This document shows positions 25,279 through 34,759 of a stretch of DNA of 64,000 nt, one piece after another. A program made the translations under genes and the position numbers. The notes beneath the pieces were generated by a model. It was not told where the DNA came from. It saw only the letters and a list, made by a program, of their open reading frames with translations, and did no database searches. Numbering within the stretch: position 1 is the first letter of the stretch; the number at the start of each line of letters is the position of its first letter. Source of the DNA: Campylobacter concisus UNSWCS (GTDB lineage Bacteria > Campylobacterota > Campylobacteria > Campylobacterales > Campylobacteraceae); assembly GCF_000466685.1 (NCBI RefSeq), contig NZ_ANNG01000038.1:1-64000 (forward strand), written 5' to 3'.

Positions 25279-25630
25279 ATGGTTTTTAAAGTTTAACTAG
25301 TATTTAAAATTTAAAACAAAGCTTCTCGTTTTTAATAGTTGCTATTTATAATTTTTTAAGTTTAATAAATTTTATTATTAAAATTTTCTATTTTACAAAT
25401 GCTAAAATAGAAAAATTTTTTTATCTTAACATTTAGACATTAGATCAAATTTCTCTTTTATAAAAAGTTTAAATTTACGATATATAGGTACTTTTAGATA
25501 AATTTATCTCAAATTTTGGTCTAAAAAAAGCTTAAATTCACTTTATTTTTACAAACTATATTGTGAGATTATAGTTTTTTAATTTTTTGAGAGTATAATC
25601 GTTTAAATTTTATTTATAGAAAGGAAATTA
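25266..25630 (+). promoter_or_regulatory. Long AT-rich leader and promoter of the petABC operon
   Basis: A 365-bp gap with no credible gene. It is very A/T-rich with several AAATTT-type runs. A clear -10 TATAAT is at 25594-25599, 31 bp before the petA start, and AAGGA precedes the ATG. I see no recognisable operator. Confidence 0.45.
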
Positions 25631-26134
25631 ATGTCAGTAAAGCAAGAAAGACGAAGCTTTATCGGCCTTGCGTTTGGTGCCGTGGCAGCTGTTGGTGGCG
25701 CGATGTCACTAGTTGCCATGAAAAAGACCTGGGATCCGCTCCCTAGCGTAAAAGCTGCTGGTTTTACAACTGTCGATCTAAGCCCGATCAAAGATGGCGA
25801 GATGAGACAGGTTGAGTGGCGTAAAAAGCCTATTTTCATCCTTAAAAAAAGCCCAGATATGGCTAAAAACGACAAGAGAGATGTAGTCGTTGGAGATGCG
25901 AGGTATGTAGTTCTTATCGGACTTTGCACGCACCTAGGATGTATCCCTGAGTATAAAGCGAGCAAGCAAATGTTTGTCTGTGCCTGTCATGGCGGCGAAT
26001 TTAACGTAGACGGCGTGCAGACATACGGACCTCCACCAAGACCGCTTGATATCCCACCGTTTAAGATCGATGGTACCAAGCTAGTTCTAGGCGAAACAAG
26101 CCCAGAATATGAAAAATTAGTAGCTAAAGCTTAG
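25631..26134 (+). CDS. petA: Ubiquinol/menaquinol-cytochrome c reductase, Rieske iron-sulfur subunit
   Basis: 167 residues. An N-terminal twin-basic start (RRSFIGLAFGAVAAVGG) is a Tat-like signal anchor. The Rieske 2Fe-2S boxes are CTHLGC (99-104) and CACHGG (117-122). It is part of the cytochrome bc1 complex that oxidises menaquinol and reduces a periplasmic c-type cytochrome while pumping protons. First gene of petABC, 10 bp before petB. Confidence 0.96.
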   Translation: MSVKQERRSFIGLAFGAVAAVGGAMSLVAMKKTWDPLPSVKAAGFTTVDLSPIKDGEMRQVEWRKKPIFILKKSPDMAKNDKRDVVVGDARYVVLIGLCTHLGCIPEYKASKQMFVCACHGGEFNVDGVQTYGPPPRPLDIPPFKIDGTKLVLGETSPEYEKLVAKA

Positions 26135-26144
26135 GAGGTTAGCG

Positions 26145-27389
26145 ATGTCTTTATCTCACAAATCAACTGGCGTTATTGACTGGCTTGACCAGCGCCTAGC
26201 TTTTACAAAGCTTATGAAGGTCCTAGTTAGCGAATACTGGATCCCAAAAAATATAAATTTCCTTTGGGCGATGGGCGTTATCCTAACGACACTTTTCTTG
26301 CTTTTGATCATCACTGGCTATTTGCTTATGATGTATTACAAGCCAGATGTAAATTTGGCCTTTGACAGCGTAAATTACACTATCATGCAAGAGGTCGAGT
26401 ATGGCTGGCTTTGGCGTCACATCCACGCAGTTTCTGCTTCTACGATATTTCTTATCATGTATATCCACCTGCTTACTGGACTTTACTATGGCTCATACAA
26501 AAGAGGCAGAGAGGTTATTTGGGTAAGCGGCATGGTGCTATTTATCTGCTTTTCAGCAGAGGCATTTAGTGGCTATATGCTCCCATGGGGTCAGATGAGC
26601 TACTGGGCGGCGACTGTTATCACTCAGCTTTTTGGTGGTGTGCCAGTTATCGGCGATGCTTTGGTTGAGTGGATCAGGGGCGATTATGCAGTTGGCGACT
26701 CAACGCTTACTAGATTTTTCATGCTTCACGTCTGCTTGCTACCACTTGTTACTATCGTTGTTTTGGTTATCCACTTCTACTCATTAAGAGTTCCTCACGT
26801 AAATAACCTAACAAGCGAAGATATCGACTTTGAAGTAGAGGCGCAAGAGTATCTACACGGTGACAGAGCAAAAGCTAAAGTTATACCATTTTGGCCAGGA
26901 TTTTTGGCAAAAGACTTCATGTATGTATCATTTTTCATGATCTTTGTCATCTATCTTGTTTGCTACCACTTCAACTTTGCGATGGATCCTATCAACTTTG
27001 AGCCAGCAAATCCGCTAAAAACTCCACCACACATCTACCCAGAGTGGTACTTCTTGTGGCAATATGAAATTTTACGTGGCTTCTTCTTTGATATAGCTGG
27101 AATTTCAGCTTATAACATCGGTCTTATCGCATTTGCATTCGCAGGTGTTGCGTTTATGCTTATACCTCTTTTTGATAGAAGCGACCTTGTAGCTCCAGCT
27201 CACAAAAGACCACTATTTTTCGTATGGTTTTGGGTGCTAGTTGCTGACCTTATCGTCTTATCTATATATGGCAAGCTCCCAACAGGCGGCATCAACGACT
27301 GGATAGGATTTTACGCGTCACTGCTATTTTTAGTGCTATTTATAATCGCACTTCCAGCCATAACAATACTTGAAAGAAAAAGGGGCTAA
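26145..27389 (+). CDS. petB: Cytochrome b subunit of the bc1 complex
   Basis: 414 residues with about 9 TM segments. The haem-ligand histidines sit in WRHIHAVSAS / IHLLTG and FMLHVCLLPL / VIHFYSLR, and the quinol-site motif is PEWYF (within YPEWYFLWQYEIL). The protein is full-length cytochrome b, not split b6 plus subunit IV. It follows petA and is 2 bp from petC. Confidence 0.96.
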   Translation: MSLSHKSTGVIDWLDQRLAFTKLMKVLVSEYWIPKNINFLWAMGVILTTLFLLLIITGYLLMMYYKPDVNLAFDSVNYTIMQEVEYGWLWRHIHAVSASTIFLIMYIHLLTGLYYGSYKRGREVIWVSGMVLFICFSAEAFSGYMLPWGQMSYWAATVITQLFGGVPVIGDALVEWIRGDYAVGDSTLTRFFMLHVCLLPLVTIVVLVIHFYSLRVPHVNNLTSEDIDFEVEAQEYLHGDRAKAKVIPFWPGFLAKDFMYVSFFMIFVIYLVCYHFNFAMDPINFEPANPLKTPPHIYPEWYFLWQYEILRGFFFDIAGISAYNIGLIAFAFAGVAFMLIPLFDRSDLVAPAHKRPLFFVWFWVLVADLIVLSIYGKLPTGGINDWIGFYASLLFLVLFIIALPAITILERKRG

Positions 27390-27391
27390 TC

Positions 27392-28432
27392 ATGAAAGAG
27401 CTTAAAATTTTTGCCATCGTTGTTATCCTTTCAGGTATTTTATACTGGGGTATCGAGCCTTACGCTCACACAAAGCTTCATCCGCACACTGCAAATGCCG
27501 AGTATAACTTCTCAAAAGAAGATACTGACTACGCTAAACACTTTTTAGAGCAGAAAAAAGAGGCGCTTGAAGCTGCAAAAGCTAGCGGCAACAAAGCTAG
27601 CATAGAAGCGGCTACAAAAGATGTTGAGACAGCACAAAAAATTCTTGATGACTACACAGCTTTTTGGACTGATATAAATTCGATCGACCTTGCAAAAGGC
27701 GACGCTGTAAAAGGTGCTGAGACATTTGGCGCAGCTGGATGTACAGGATGTCACGGTATCGAAGCAGCTGGCATGCCAGCTAGTATGGACGCTGAGACAG
27801 CTAGCCAAAGCTTTGGCGTAGTGCCACCAGATCTTAGCACAGCTGGTAAAATTTATGACGAGAGATTTTTGGCTGCACTCATCAAAAATCCAACTATGGC
27901 TGTAAAACTATCTCATAAATTTAACGACGAGCATCCTTATCCGATGACTGCATTTATGGGTGCTGGCGGCGATATAAACGCTGAGATCGCTGACATAGTT
28001 GCTTACCTTAAAAAAGTATCAGCTGAGGCGGATGCAAAGAGCAAGATCACTGAGGAAAAGGTTTTCGCTGACGCATGTCAAAGATGCCACGATATGAAGT
28101 ATGATAAAAAGTATGCTTTCAGCAACAAAGTAAGTCTTGCAGCTTATATGGGCTCAAACCCACCTGATCTATCTATGATGATCCGCTCAAAAGGTGCTGA
28201 CTACTTGCATAAATTTATAAACGATACTCAAAAGATGCTTCCAGGCACTGCGATGCCTAGAGTTGGCTTAAACAAAGCTGCTGAAGACGACATAGTATCT
28301 TACATAGAAAAAGTAGGCGACAGCAAAAAGGCTGAGCGCGAGAGCACAGGACTTTATGTCATGATCTACTTCTTCATCTTAGGAATTTTTGCTTGGCTTT
28401 GGAAACGCAAAGTCTGGAGCGAACTCCACTAA
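27392..28432 (+). CDS. petC: Dihaem cytochrome c subunit of the bc1 complex
   Basis: 346 residues: an N-terminal TM anchor, two haem-c motifs CTGCH (near 116) and CQRCH (near 229), a periplasmic Ala/Lys-rich helical insert before the first haem (LEQKKEALEAAKASG), and a C-terminal TM with a basic end (WKRKVWSELH). Two haem sites, as in the Campylobacterota-type subunit, instead of the one-haem cytochrome c1. It passes electrons to terminal oxidases or peroxidases. Last gene of petABC, ending at a strong hairpin. Confidence 0.94.
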   Translation: MKELKIFAIVVILSGILYWGIEPYAHTKLHPHTANAEYNFSKEDTDYAKHFLEQKKEALEAAKASGNKASIEAATKDVETAQKILDDYTAFWTDINSIDLAKGDAVKGAETFGAAGCTGCHGIEAAGMPASMDAETASQSFGVVPPDLSTAGKIYDERFLAALIKNPTMAVKLSHKFNDEHPYPMTAFMGAGGDINAEIADIVAYLKKVSAEADAKSKITEEKVFADACQRCHDMKYDKKYAFSNKVSLAAYMGSNPPDLSMMIRSKGADYLHKFINDTQKMLPGTAMPRVGLNKAAEDDIVSYIEKVGDSKKAERESTGLYVMIYFFILGIFAWLWKRKVWSELH

Positions 28433-28461
28433 AATTTAAGAGCCTTTTTGGCTCTTAAATT
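28433..28461 (+). terminator. Terminator of the petABC operon
   Basis: Perfect 12-bp stem AATTTAAGAGCC / GGCTCTTAAATT with a TTTTT loop, directly after the petC stop. Confidence 0.75.
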
Positions 28462-28587
28462 CTCTCTAGTAAATTTACATATATAAATAGGTATTCTTTA
28501 AAATTATTCTTTTACAAATTTAATCAAACTATCTTTGCAAATTTTAAAATTTGCTTGACACCTATCTAATTTAACAAAGCAATTCTG

Positions 28588-28830
28588 CAAATTTTAAAAC
28601 TTTACTCACTCGCCTTAGCAGACTACTAAATTTAGAGCCGTGATATGCCAGCTCTAATTTTAAAATTTACTAGAACCTTTTTGTAAAAATTAAATTTTAG
28701 TTCGTAGCAACAAATTTTAAAATTTCATTCACCCCTAAGAATTGACTACTAAAATTTGGCTTCGCTTATCGCTTAGCTCAAATTTTAGAGCCGAAATTAC
28801 TTGCTCATGAAATTTTAAAATTTATTAGAA
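28588..28830. repeat. Two degenerate direct repeats in a 420-bp non-coding stretch
   Basis: Copy 1 (28588-28675) and copy 2 (28711-28830) share, in order, CAAATTTTAAAA, GACTACTAAA, TTTAGAGCCG and AATTTTAAAATTTA followed by YTAGAA; copy 2 has about 30 extra bases in the middle. AAATTTTAAAATTT-type runs occur about five times in the whole gap (28462-28882). No convincing gene there. Function unknown; could be the remains of a duplicated intergenic element. Confidence 0.45.
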
Positions 28831-28882
28831 ATTTCTTAAAAGCAAACTGCATGCAGTGCGAAGCTTCGCCACATACGTCTCT

Positions 28883-29365
28883 CTACCTAGCCTCTATCCT
28901 TGGCATCTGCAGCATAAAATTTCTAGCTTCGCTTAAAAGCACTGGTTTGAGTGCATCTGCTGATGTTTGTCGGTCGTAAATTCTCTCATACGAAAGCATC
29001 AAAACTCCATCTTTTTTAAGCAAAAAGTGGATTATTTCTATATTTTTGCTTTTAGTTTCATCTTTTATAAGAGCTAAAATTTGATCATTTTCTTCGCTAA
29101 AAAGTACGTTTTTATCTTGCTTAAGAGCCTTTTTTAACTCTCCTAGCTCGCTTTTTGTCTTAGCGTCTTTGTCAAACTTTACTCTAAAAGAGGCAAAGTG
29201 CTCGTCCATATTTTCATTTTTTAAAAAGTAAAAGCTCTCGTTTTTAACCACTTGCTTTTTATAAAATGTGCTACCATCAAACCTAAAACTCTCAACCAAA
29301 TTTAGCTCATCTGCTAAAGAAAAGAGACCAAAAAACAGCAAAACAAAAAGGCCAAATTTTCGCAT
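28883..29365 (-). CDS. Exported protein of unknown function
   Basis: 160 residues with a signal peptide (MRKFGLFVLLFFGLFSLA, cleavage near residue 18). The mature part is Lys/Glu-rich and of mixed alpha/beta pattern, with no Cys. No family recognised. It is transcribed alone, divergent from the antiporter gene, with the promoter in the 116-bp gap. Likely periplasmic. Confidence 0.6.
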   Translation of the reverse strand: MRKFGLFVLLFFGLFSLADELNLVESFRFDGSTFYKKQVVKNESFYFLKNENMDEHFASFRVKFDKDAKTKSELGELKKALKQDKNVLFSEENDQILALIKDETKSKNIEIIHFLLKKDGVLMLSYERIYDRQTSADALKPVLLSEARNFMLQMPRIEAR

Positions 29366-29481
29366 AAAATTTCACTCCAAATTTCTAAAAATAGCTGCCA
29401 TTTTGCCCAAATTTCGCTTAGCTTAATCAAAAAATAACAAAGCTTTTTATACAATCAAGCATTTTTATTTTAAGGATCTTT

Positions 29482-30645
29482 TTGCAGTTACACCAAGCAA
29501 GCGAGCTTAGCATTCTTGTCGTTTTGGCATTTATCGTCTTTGCTTCGCCTTATATTTCTAAAATTTTACGCATCCCAGTCGCGCCTGCTGAGATACTACT
29601 TGGAGCGGTTGCTGGCTACATCGGAGTTGTCGGCGAAAACGAGATGTTTAAGCTCATTAGCGAAGTTGGCTTTTTCTTTTTGATGTTTCTAGCTGGCATG
29701 GAGATCGACCTTAGGATGCTAATAAACATCGACCGTAAAATTTTGCGTCTTGGGCTCATCTATCTAGCGCTCATCTACGCTCTAGCCACGGCTTTAACGC
29801 TAGGACTTGAGCTAAGCCTACTTTACATCATCATCATCCCGATAATGGCCGTTGGCATGATATTTACGCTATTTAAGGAGTATGGCAAGCAGCAAGAGTG
29901 GCTAAATTTAAGCATGCTAATCGCAACTATCGGCGAGCTTTTAAGCATCACGCTTCTAACCTTTACCGCTGCTTACTTGCAGTTTGGAGCGAGTATAAAT
30001 TTATGGCTAACGATTGGCTATTTGATCCTATTTTTGGCTATCAGCGTGCTTAGCTTTAAAATTTTGGACGTGCTTTTTTGGTGGTATCCGGGGCTTAAAG
30101 TGGTTCTAATGCCACACTACGACAAGGACGAGAAGGATATCAGGCTTTGCATCGCAGTATTTTTCACGATGATAGCCTTGATGCTCTATCTAAATTTAGA
30201 AGTTGCCTTTGGTGCGTTTATCGCAGGTATGTTTATCACGAAATTTTTTGATCACAAAAAGGACTTGCCGCACAAGCTTTCAAGCTTTGGATTTGGCTTT
30301 TTGGTGCCGATATTTTTCATCCACATAGGCTCTACTTTTAAGCTTTCAAGTCTAGGATCTAGCGAAGTGATAAAGGATGCTATTTTTATATTTTTAGCGA
30401 TGCTTGGCACGAGAGTTGTATCTAGTTTGCTCTTTTTGGGCAAGCTTGGCTTTAGAGGGATATTTTTATTTTCAGTTTCGCAATCTATGCCGCTCACTCT
30501 TTTGATCGCAGTTGCTACTATCGCACACAAATCAGGCGAGATAAGTGACTATTCTTACTCATCTTTCATCCTAGCAAGCCTCGCACAAGCTATAATAGGA
30601 GCTATAATCATCAAAATTTTAATGCAATCAAAAAGCAAGGAGTAA
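29482..30645 (+). CDS. Monovalent cation:proton antiporter, CPA2 family (KefB/NapA-like)
   Basis: 387 residues with about 12 TM segments. LRIPVAPAEILLGAVAGYIG and FFLMFLAGMEIDLRML are typical of the CPA2 (Na+/H+ or K+/H+ exchanger) domain. It lacks the C-terminal TrkA-N regulatory domain of KefB/KefC, so it is an exchanger-only form. TTG start with AAGGA about 6 bp upstream. Followed 2 bp later by citrate synthase. Ion specificity cannot be told from sequence. Confidence 0.82.
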   Translation: MQLHQASELSILVVLAFIVFASPYISKILRIPVAPAEILLGAVAGYIGVVGENEMFKLISEVGFFFLMFLAGMEIDLRMLINIDRKILRLGLIYLALIYALATALTLGLELSLLYIIIIPIMAVGMIFTLFKEYGKQQEWLNLSMLIATIGELLSITLLTFTAAYLQFGASINLWLTIGYLILFLAISVLSFKILDVLFWWYPGLKVVLMPHYDKDEKDIRLCIAVFFTMIALMLYLNLEVAFGAFIAGMFITKFFDHKKDLPHKLSSFGFGFLVPIFFIHIGSTFKLSSLGSSEVIKDAIFIFLAMLGTRVVSSLLFLGKLGFRGIFLFSVSQSMPLTLLIAVATIAHKSGEISDYSYSSFILASLAQAIIGAIIIKILMQSKSKE

Positions 30646-30647
30646 AA

Positions 30648-31925
30648 ATGTCATCAAACACAGCCACACTAATCGACAACCGAACTGGCAAGAGCTATGA
30701 ATTTCCTATCCTAAAAGGCACGATGGGGCCAGACGTCATCGACATATCGACCTTTTTTAGCGATACTGGGATGTTTACCTTTGACAGGGGCTACACATCA
30801 ACTGCGATGTGCCGCTCAGCCATAACATACATCGACGGCCTAAAGGGCGAGCTCATGTATAGAGGCTACGACATCGCCTATCTGGCTGAAAATAAGACAT
30901 TTTTAGACGTTGCCTACCTGCTTTTAAACAAAGAGCTACCAACGAGCGAGCAATACAGGGGCTTTAAAGATGAGCTTAAAAAAAGAAGCTTCATACATGA
31001 GGGCATGATGAAGCTTTTTGATGCATTTCCAGATAAGGCGCACCCTATGGCGATCTTACAAGCAGCAGTCTCAGCGCTAAGTGCCTTTTACTCAGACCAC
31101 CTAAACATGGACAAGCCTGAAGAGTATCACGAGATGGCTATGAGGATAATCGCCAAGATCCCAACTATAGCGGCCTTTAGTTACCGCTACTCACGTGGCC
31201 TTCCTATCATATATCCAAATTTAGATCGTGGCTTTACTGAAAATTTCCTCTACATGATGAGAGGCTATCCATACGAGCACGTCGATCTTAAGCCTATCGA
31301 GATAAAGGCGCTTGATACGGTCTTTATGCTCCACGCTGACCACGAGCAAAATGCCTCAACGACTACTGTTAGGACTGTTGGCTCTACGCACGCGCACCCT
31401 TACGCATGTATAAGCGCTGGTATCGGCGCACTTTGGGGCTGGGCTCATGGCGGAGCAAACGAGGGCGTCATCCGCCAGCTTGAAGAGATCGGCTCGGTCG
31501 CAAACGTCGATAAATACATCGCTAGAGCAAAGGATAAGAACGATCCATTTAGACTAATGGGCTTTGGTCATAGGGTCTATAAAAACTTTGACCCGCGCGC
31601 AAAGGTGCTTAAAAAGATGAGAGATCAGCTGATGGACGAGATCGGCATTAGCTCAGAGCTCATAAAGATCGCCAACCGCATCGAAGAGATCGCGCTAAAT
31701 GACGACTACTTTGTAAGTAGAAATTTATATCCAAACGTTGATTTTCACTCAGGGCTCATCCTAAAAGCGCTTGGCATACCAAACAATATGTTTGCCGTCA
31801 TCTTCGTCATCGGCAGGACGCCAGGCTGGATCAGCCAGTGGATCGAGCTAAAAGAGCAAGAGAGTATAAAGATCGTCCGTCCAAGACAGCTCTACGTCGG
31901 AGAGACAAACAGAACACCAAAATGA
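30648..31925 (+). CDS. gltA: Citrate synthase
   Basis: 425 residues, the hexameric Gram-negative length. Catalytic residues fall in HADHEQNASTTTVR (near 229), FGHRVYKNFDPRA (near 305) and VDFHSG (near 365), corresponding to the two His and the Asp of the family. It condenses acetyl-CoA with oxaloacetate in the citric acid cycle. It follows the antiporter gene by 2 bp and overlaps the next gene's start as ATGA. Confidence 0.96.
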   Translation: MSSNTATLIDNRTGKSYEFPILKGTMGPDVIDISTFFSDTGMFTFDRGYTSTAMCRSAITYIDGLKGELMYRGYDIAYLAENKTFLDVAYLLLNKELPTSEQYRGFKDELKKRSFIHEGMMKLFDAFPDKAHPMAILQAAVSALSAFYSDHLNMDKPEEYHEMAMRIIAKIPTIAAFSYRYSRGLPIIYPNLDRGFTENFLYMMRGYPYEHVDLKPIEIKALDTVFMLHADHEQNASTTTVRTVGSTHAHPYACISAGIGALWGWAHGGANEGVIRQLEEIGSVANVDKYIARAKDKNDPFRLMGFGHRVYKNFDPRAKVLKKMRDQLMDEIGISSELIKIANRIEEIALNDDYFVSRNLYPNVDFHSGLILKALGIPNNMFAVIFVIGRTPGWISQWIELKEQESIKIVRPRQLYVGETNRTPK

Positions 31926-32725
31926 GCGAGCTTTTAAATTTAGCCATCAAGGCAGCCATCAGCGCTGGAGGTGAGATAATGAAATTTTACTCATCTAATG
32001 GCCAGGCGCTTAAAGTCTGCCTAAAAGATGACAGCTCGCCGCTAACTAGCGCTGATCTAGCGGCAAATGAGGTGATACTAAAAGAGCTAAGCAAAAGTGG
32101 GATAAAAATTTGCTCTGAAGAGAGCATCTTGCAAGAGAGTGACAAAGATGAGTTTTGGCTCGTTGATCCCCTTGATGGCACGAAAGAATTTCTAGCTAAA
32201 AATGGCGAATTTTGCGTTTGTATAGCGCTTATAAAAGAGGCTAGGCCGGCGCTTGGCGTCATTTTTATCCCAGTTAGCAAAGAGCTTTTTTACGCTGATG
32301 AAAACGGCGCTTTTAAAGAAATTTTAGGCGCAAATGATGAGGTCGTAGAAAAACAAGATCTAAATGAAAAAGCTAAAAGCTTAAATAACTTCATCTTTTC
32401 AAGCAGAAGAGGCGAGACAAAGAGGGCCACGCTTATAAGAGATAGTTTAAATTTAGAGCAAAAATGCATCGGATCTGCCATTAAATTTTGCCGTTTAGCC
32501 GAGCTTGGCGGGATATATGTGAGATTTAGCCCTAGCTATCTTTGGGACAATGCTGCAGGTGAGGCGGTAGTGAAATTTAGCGGTGGCAAGGTCTTAAACG
32601 TTAGTGACAGATGCGAGCCAAGCTATAAGCTAGCGGATCTAAAAAGCCCATTTTACGTAGCTTTTGGCAAAAATGCTTTGAGCTTAGAGGATGAAGTTTT
32701 TAAGCTTATAGAGCAGGGCAGATAA
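31922..32725 (+). CDS. cysQ: 3'(2'),5'-bisphosphate nucleotidase CysQ (inositol-monophosphatase family)
   Basis: 267 residues. The start ATG overlaps the citrate synthase stop as ATGA; starts further upstream would lie inside that gene. Motifs: DDSSPLTSAD (about 37-46), the metal-binding WLVDPLDGTKEF (near 78-89) and LWDNAAGEAVV near 208. It hydrolyses 3'-phosphoadenosine 5'-phosphate to AMP, recycling a by-product of sulfate assimilation and carrier-protein priming. Other members act on inositol phosphates, but the DGTKEF form favours CysQ. Confidence 0.88.
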   Translation: MSELLNLAIKAAISAGGEIMKFYSSNGQALKVCLKDDSSPLTSADLAANEVILKELSKSGIKICSEESILQESDKDEFWLVDPLDGTKEFLAKNGEFCVCIALIKEARPALGVIFIPVSKELFYADENGAFKEILGANDEVVEKQDLNEKAKSLNNFIFSSRRGETKRATLIRDSLNLEQKCIGSAIKFCRLAELGGIYVRFSPSYLWDNAAGEAVVKFSGGKVLNVSDRCEPSYKLADLKSPFYVAFGKNALSLEDEVFKLIEQGR

Positions 32726-32727
32726 GG

Positions 32728-33192
32728 CTACTTGCAGCTTATCTCATTGCTCATCTTTAAAAATGCGCTCTCGTTTTGCTCTAAAAATTTATTTGCCGTT
32801 TCTAAATCTTGAAATTTATCTTTTAGTCTGATCACTAAAGTGCCACATTTTAGCTCTCTAGCTCGCTCTAAACTGGCATCAAAGCTTTGCGTTAGATCAT
32901 TTACGCTTTTTATCAAAAGATCGTTTTTACCTAGCTCTTTTACGCTAAATTTAGCGTGCCTCTCAGCTCTTACTACGCCAAGATAGTTTGCGACTTTAGC
33001 GTTACTTATATAGATGAAAACTCCCTCACGAAAGTTGCTGCTAAATGCCACTGCATCATCTTGCTCAAGTATCTTTGCAAGCTCTTGGCCGCCGTAGTTT
33101 AGGCTGCTTTTAAGATTTAGATTTTTCACGCTTGGCTTACTAGCACAACCTGCTAAAAATATACAAAATATAAGAGCTAAAGTTCTTTTCAT
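32728..33192 (-). CDS. Putative lipoprotein of unknown function
   Basis: 154 residues starting MKRTLALIFCIFLAGC, with lipobox LAGC at about residues 13-16. I chose ATG 33192, with GAGGA 8 bp upstream, over the TTG at 33207, which is in that ribosome site. The mature part is mixed alpha/beta with no motif I recognise. It converges with cysQ (2-bp gap; a weak 7-bp hairpin AGATAAG/CTTATCT spans the two stops) and follows the methyltransferase gene by one base. Confidence 0.6.
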   Translation of the reverse strand: MKRTLALIFCIFLAGCASKPSVKNLNLKSSLNYGGQELAKILEQDDAVAFSSNFREGVFIYISNAKVANYLGVVRAERHAKFSVKELGKNDLLIKSVNDLTQSFDASLERARELKCGTLVIRLKDKFQDLETANKFLEQNESAFLKMSNEISCK

Positions 33193-33193
33193 T

Positions 33194-34750
33194 TTAAATT
33201 TCCTCAAGCAAATAGAGCATGCTAGCTATTCTTATAGTACCTGCCACATAGCTAAATATATTTGATACAACTTTGTTTCTTTTTATCTCCTTGCCATTTG
33301 TTTCAAAAAACTTGACATCATTTTCTTTTATAAATTTTAAAGCTTTGGTTGTAATATCTTCTAAGTTATTTTTACCATCAAGTAGCAAAAATATATAATA
33401 ATCAGCCAAATTCAGTTTTTCAGAAACACCAAATTTGTTTGCAAAAACAATGTCTGTCTTATCTTTATGTTTTAAAAAATACTTAACGTAATTTATTAAA
33501 TTTGCCTTTAGTCTTGAATAGTTTGGAGCATACTCTATATCTTTTAATGCGTCTCTTACAAGCATTACGTTTGCTGAGTTAGTTAAAAGCCTTACAAAAG
33601 CACTATAAACCACGAGTTTATCTTCTGGCAAAATTTCTAAGATTTGAGAGAGATTAATACTTGCTGGAAACATCTTGTTAAAAACCTCACAAAGCCAAGA
33701 TATATCTTGTGGCATAACATTAAATCTATCATACCATCCGTCGTCTCTTTTTATAAAATTTGCCACAACGTGAAGTTTATTTATATCACTTGGTCCTATC
33801 TGTTTTGCCTTAATGACCTCAAAAGCATTTTTATGAACGATTAGACTCTGCCTAAAAAGCTTCATATTTAAAATATCCAAAAACTGCTCACTTTGTATAC
33901 GATCTGCAAAATGCACATTTTTAAAGTCATCCACAAGAGCATTTCCAAAATCAGGCACAAATACATCTTTCATATCAATATCACAAAGATAAGCTAAGTC
34001 AAATTTATCTATTTTTTCGCAAAAATCTTTAAAGTAAAATGGATCATTTATATCCTCCAAAAACTCATGCACTACATAAAAATCATCTTTGCTAAGAATA
34101 TCATCTATCCAAGTGATAAGCGACTTAATAGGCATAAATTTTTCAAATTCTTCATTATCTCTTTTTAGCAAGACCTCCTTATAAACCAAAAGCGCCTCTT
34201 TAGCGGCCTTTAGCCTCTCCTCAGTGCTATCCTTGTCCTTTGCAGCAAGCAGCATAAGATCACGTAATATATCCTTTACCTTCCAGCCAGGATAGACATT
34301 GTAAGAGATAAACGCCACGCCGTTTTGGCTTAAATTTTCTCTTACGACCCTTAAAATAGCATCTTTTACAAAGTCAGGTACCCAGCTAAAGACGCCGTGA
34401 GCGATGATGTAGTCAAATTTCTCATCACTTTTAAACTCGCAGATGTCGCCGTGAATTAGCTCTAAATTGCTTAGACCTATCTCTTTTACGATCTCTTTGC
34501 CGCGCCTTATTTGTTCGCCGCTAAGGTCGATGCCAACTACTCTTGCATCCTTGTTATTTACGGCAAATGGGATCAAATTTCCACCAAAACTGCACCCTAT
34601 CTCCAAAACTTTTGCATTTTTGCAAGGCGGTGGATTGATACCAAGAAGTGTGGCGCAAGCCTCTAGTTTATAGGGCGATGACTGCGCGAATGCTGCTGAT
34701 TTATATGTTAGCTCGTCGTAAGACTTTTCGATCTTGCTATTTTTGTCCAT
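33194..34750 (-). CDS. SAM-dependent methyltransferase with methyltransferase-regulatory domain
   Basis: 518 residues. The SAM-binding motif VLEIGCSFGGNLIPFA (near 47-62), then GIDLSGEQI and FDYIIAHGVFSWVP (near 112), belong to a class I methyltransferase. The helical region from about 215 onward looks like the regulatory domain often fused to it (MethyTransf_Reg), followed by an extra C-terminal helical part. Substrate unknown. Codon use in the C-terminal half is more A/T-rich than in the neighbours. Located between a redoxin and a lipoprotein gene, all on the minus strand. Confidence 0.75.
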   Translation of the reverse strand: MDKNSKIEKSYDELTYKSAAFAQSSPYKLEACATLLGINPPPCKNAKVLEIGCSFGGNLIPFAVNNKDARVVGIDLSGEQIRRGKEIVKEIGLSNLELIHGDICEFKSDEKFDYIIAHGVFSWVPDFVKDAILRVVRENLSQNGVAFISYNVYPGWKVKDILRDLMLLAAKDKDSTEERLKAAKEALLVYKEVLLKRDNEEFEKFMPIKSLITWIDDILSKDDFYVVHEFLEDINDPFYFKDFCEKIDKFDLAYLCDIDMKDVFVPDFGNALVDDFKNVHFADRIQSEQFLDILNMKLFRQSLIVHKNAFEVIKAKQIGPSDINKLHVVANFIKRDDGWYDRFNVMPQDISWLCEVFNKMFPASINLSQILEILPEDKLVVYSAFVRLLTNSANVMLVRDALKDIEYAPNYSRLKANLINYVKYFLKHKDKTDIVFANKFGVSEKLNLADYYIFLLLDGKNNLEDITTKALKFIKENDVKFFETNGKEIKRNKVVSNIFSYVAGTIRIASMLYLLEEI

Positions 34751-34759
34751 TTTCTATCC

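Noticed and set aside
28462-28882. CRISPR-like spacing of AAATTTTAAAATTT runs
   Set aside because: The runs are short, irregularly spaced and low in complexity, without uniform repeats or cas genes.
31838-31921. Longer N-terminus for CysQ
   Set aside because: It lies inside citrate synthase in another frame; the ATGA overlap at 31922 gives the normal family N-terminus.
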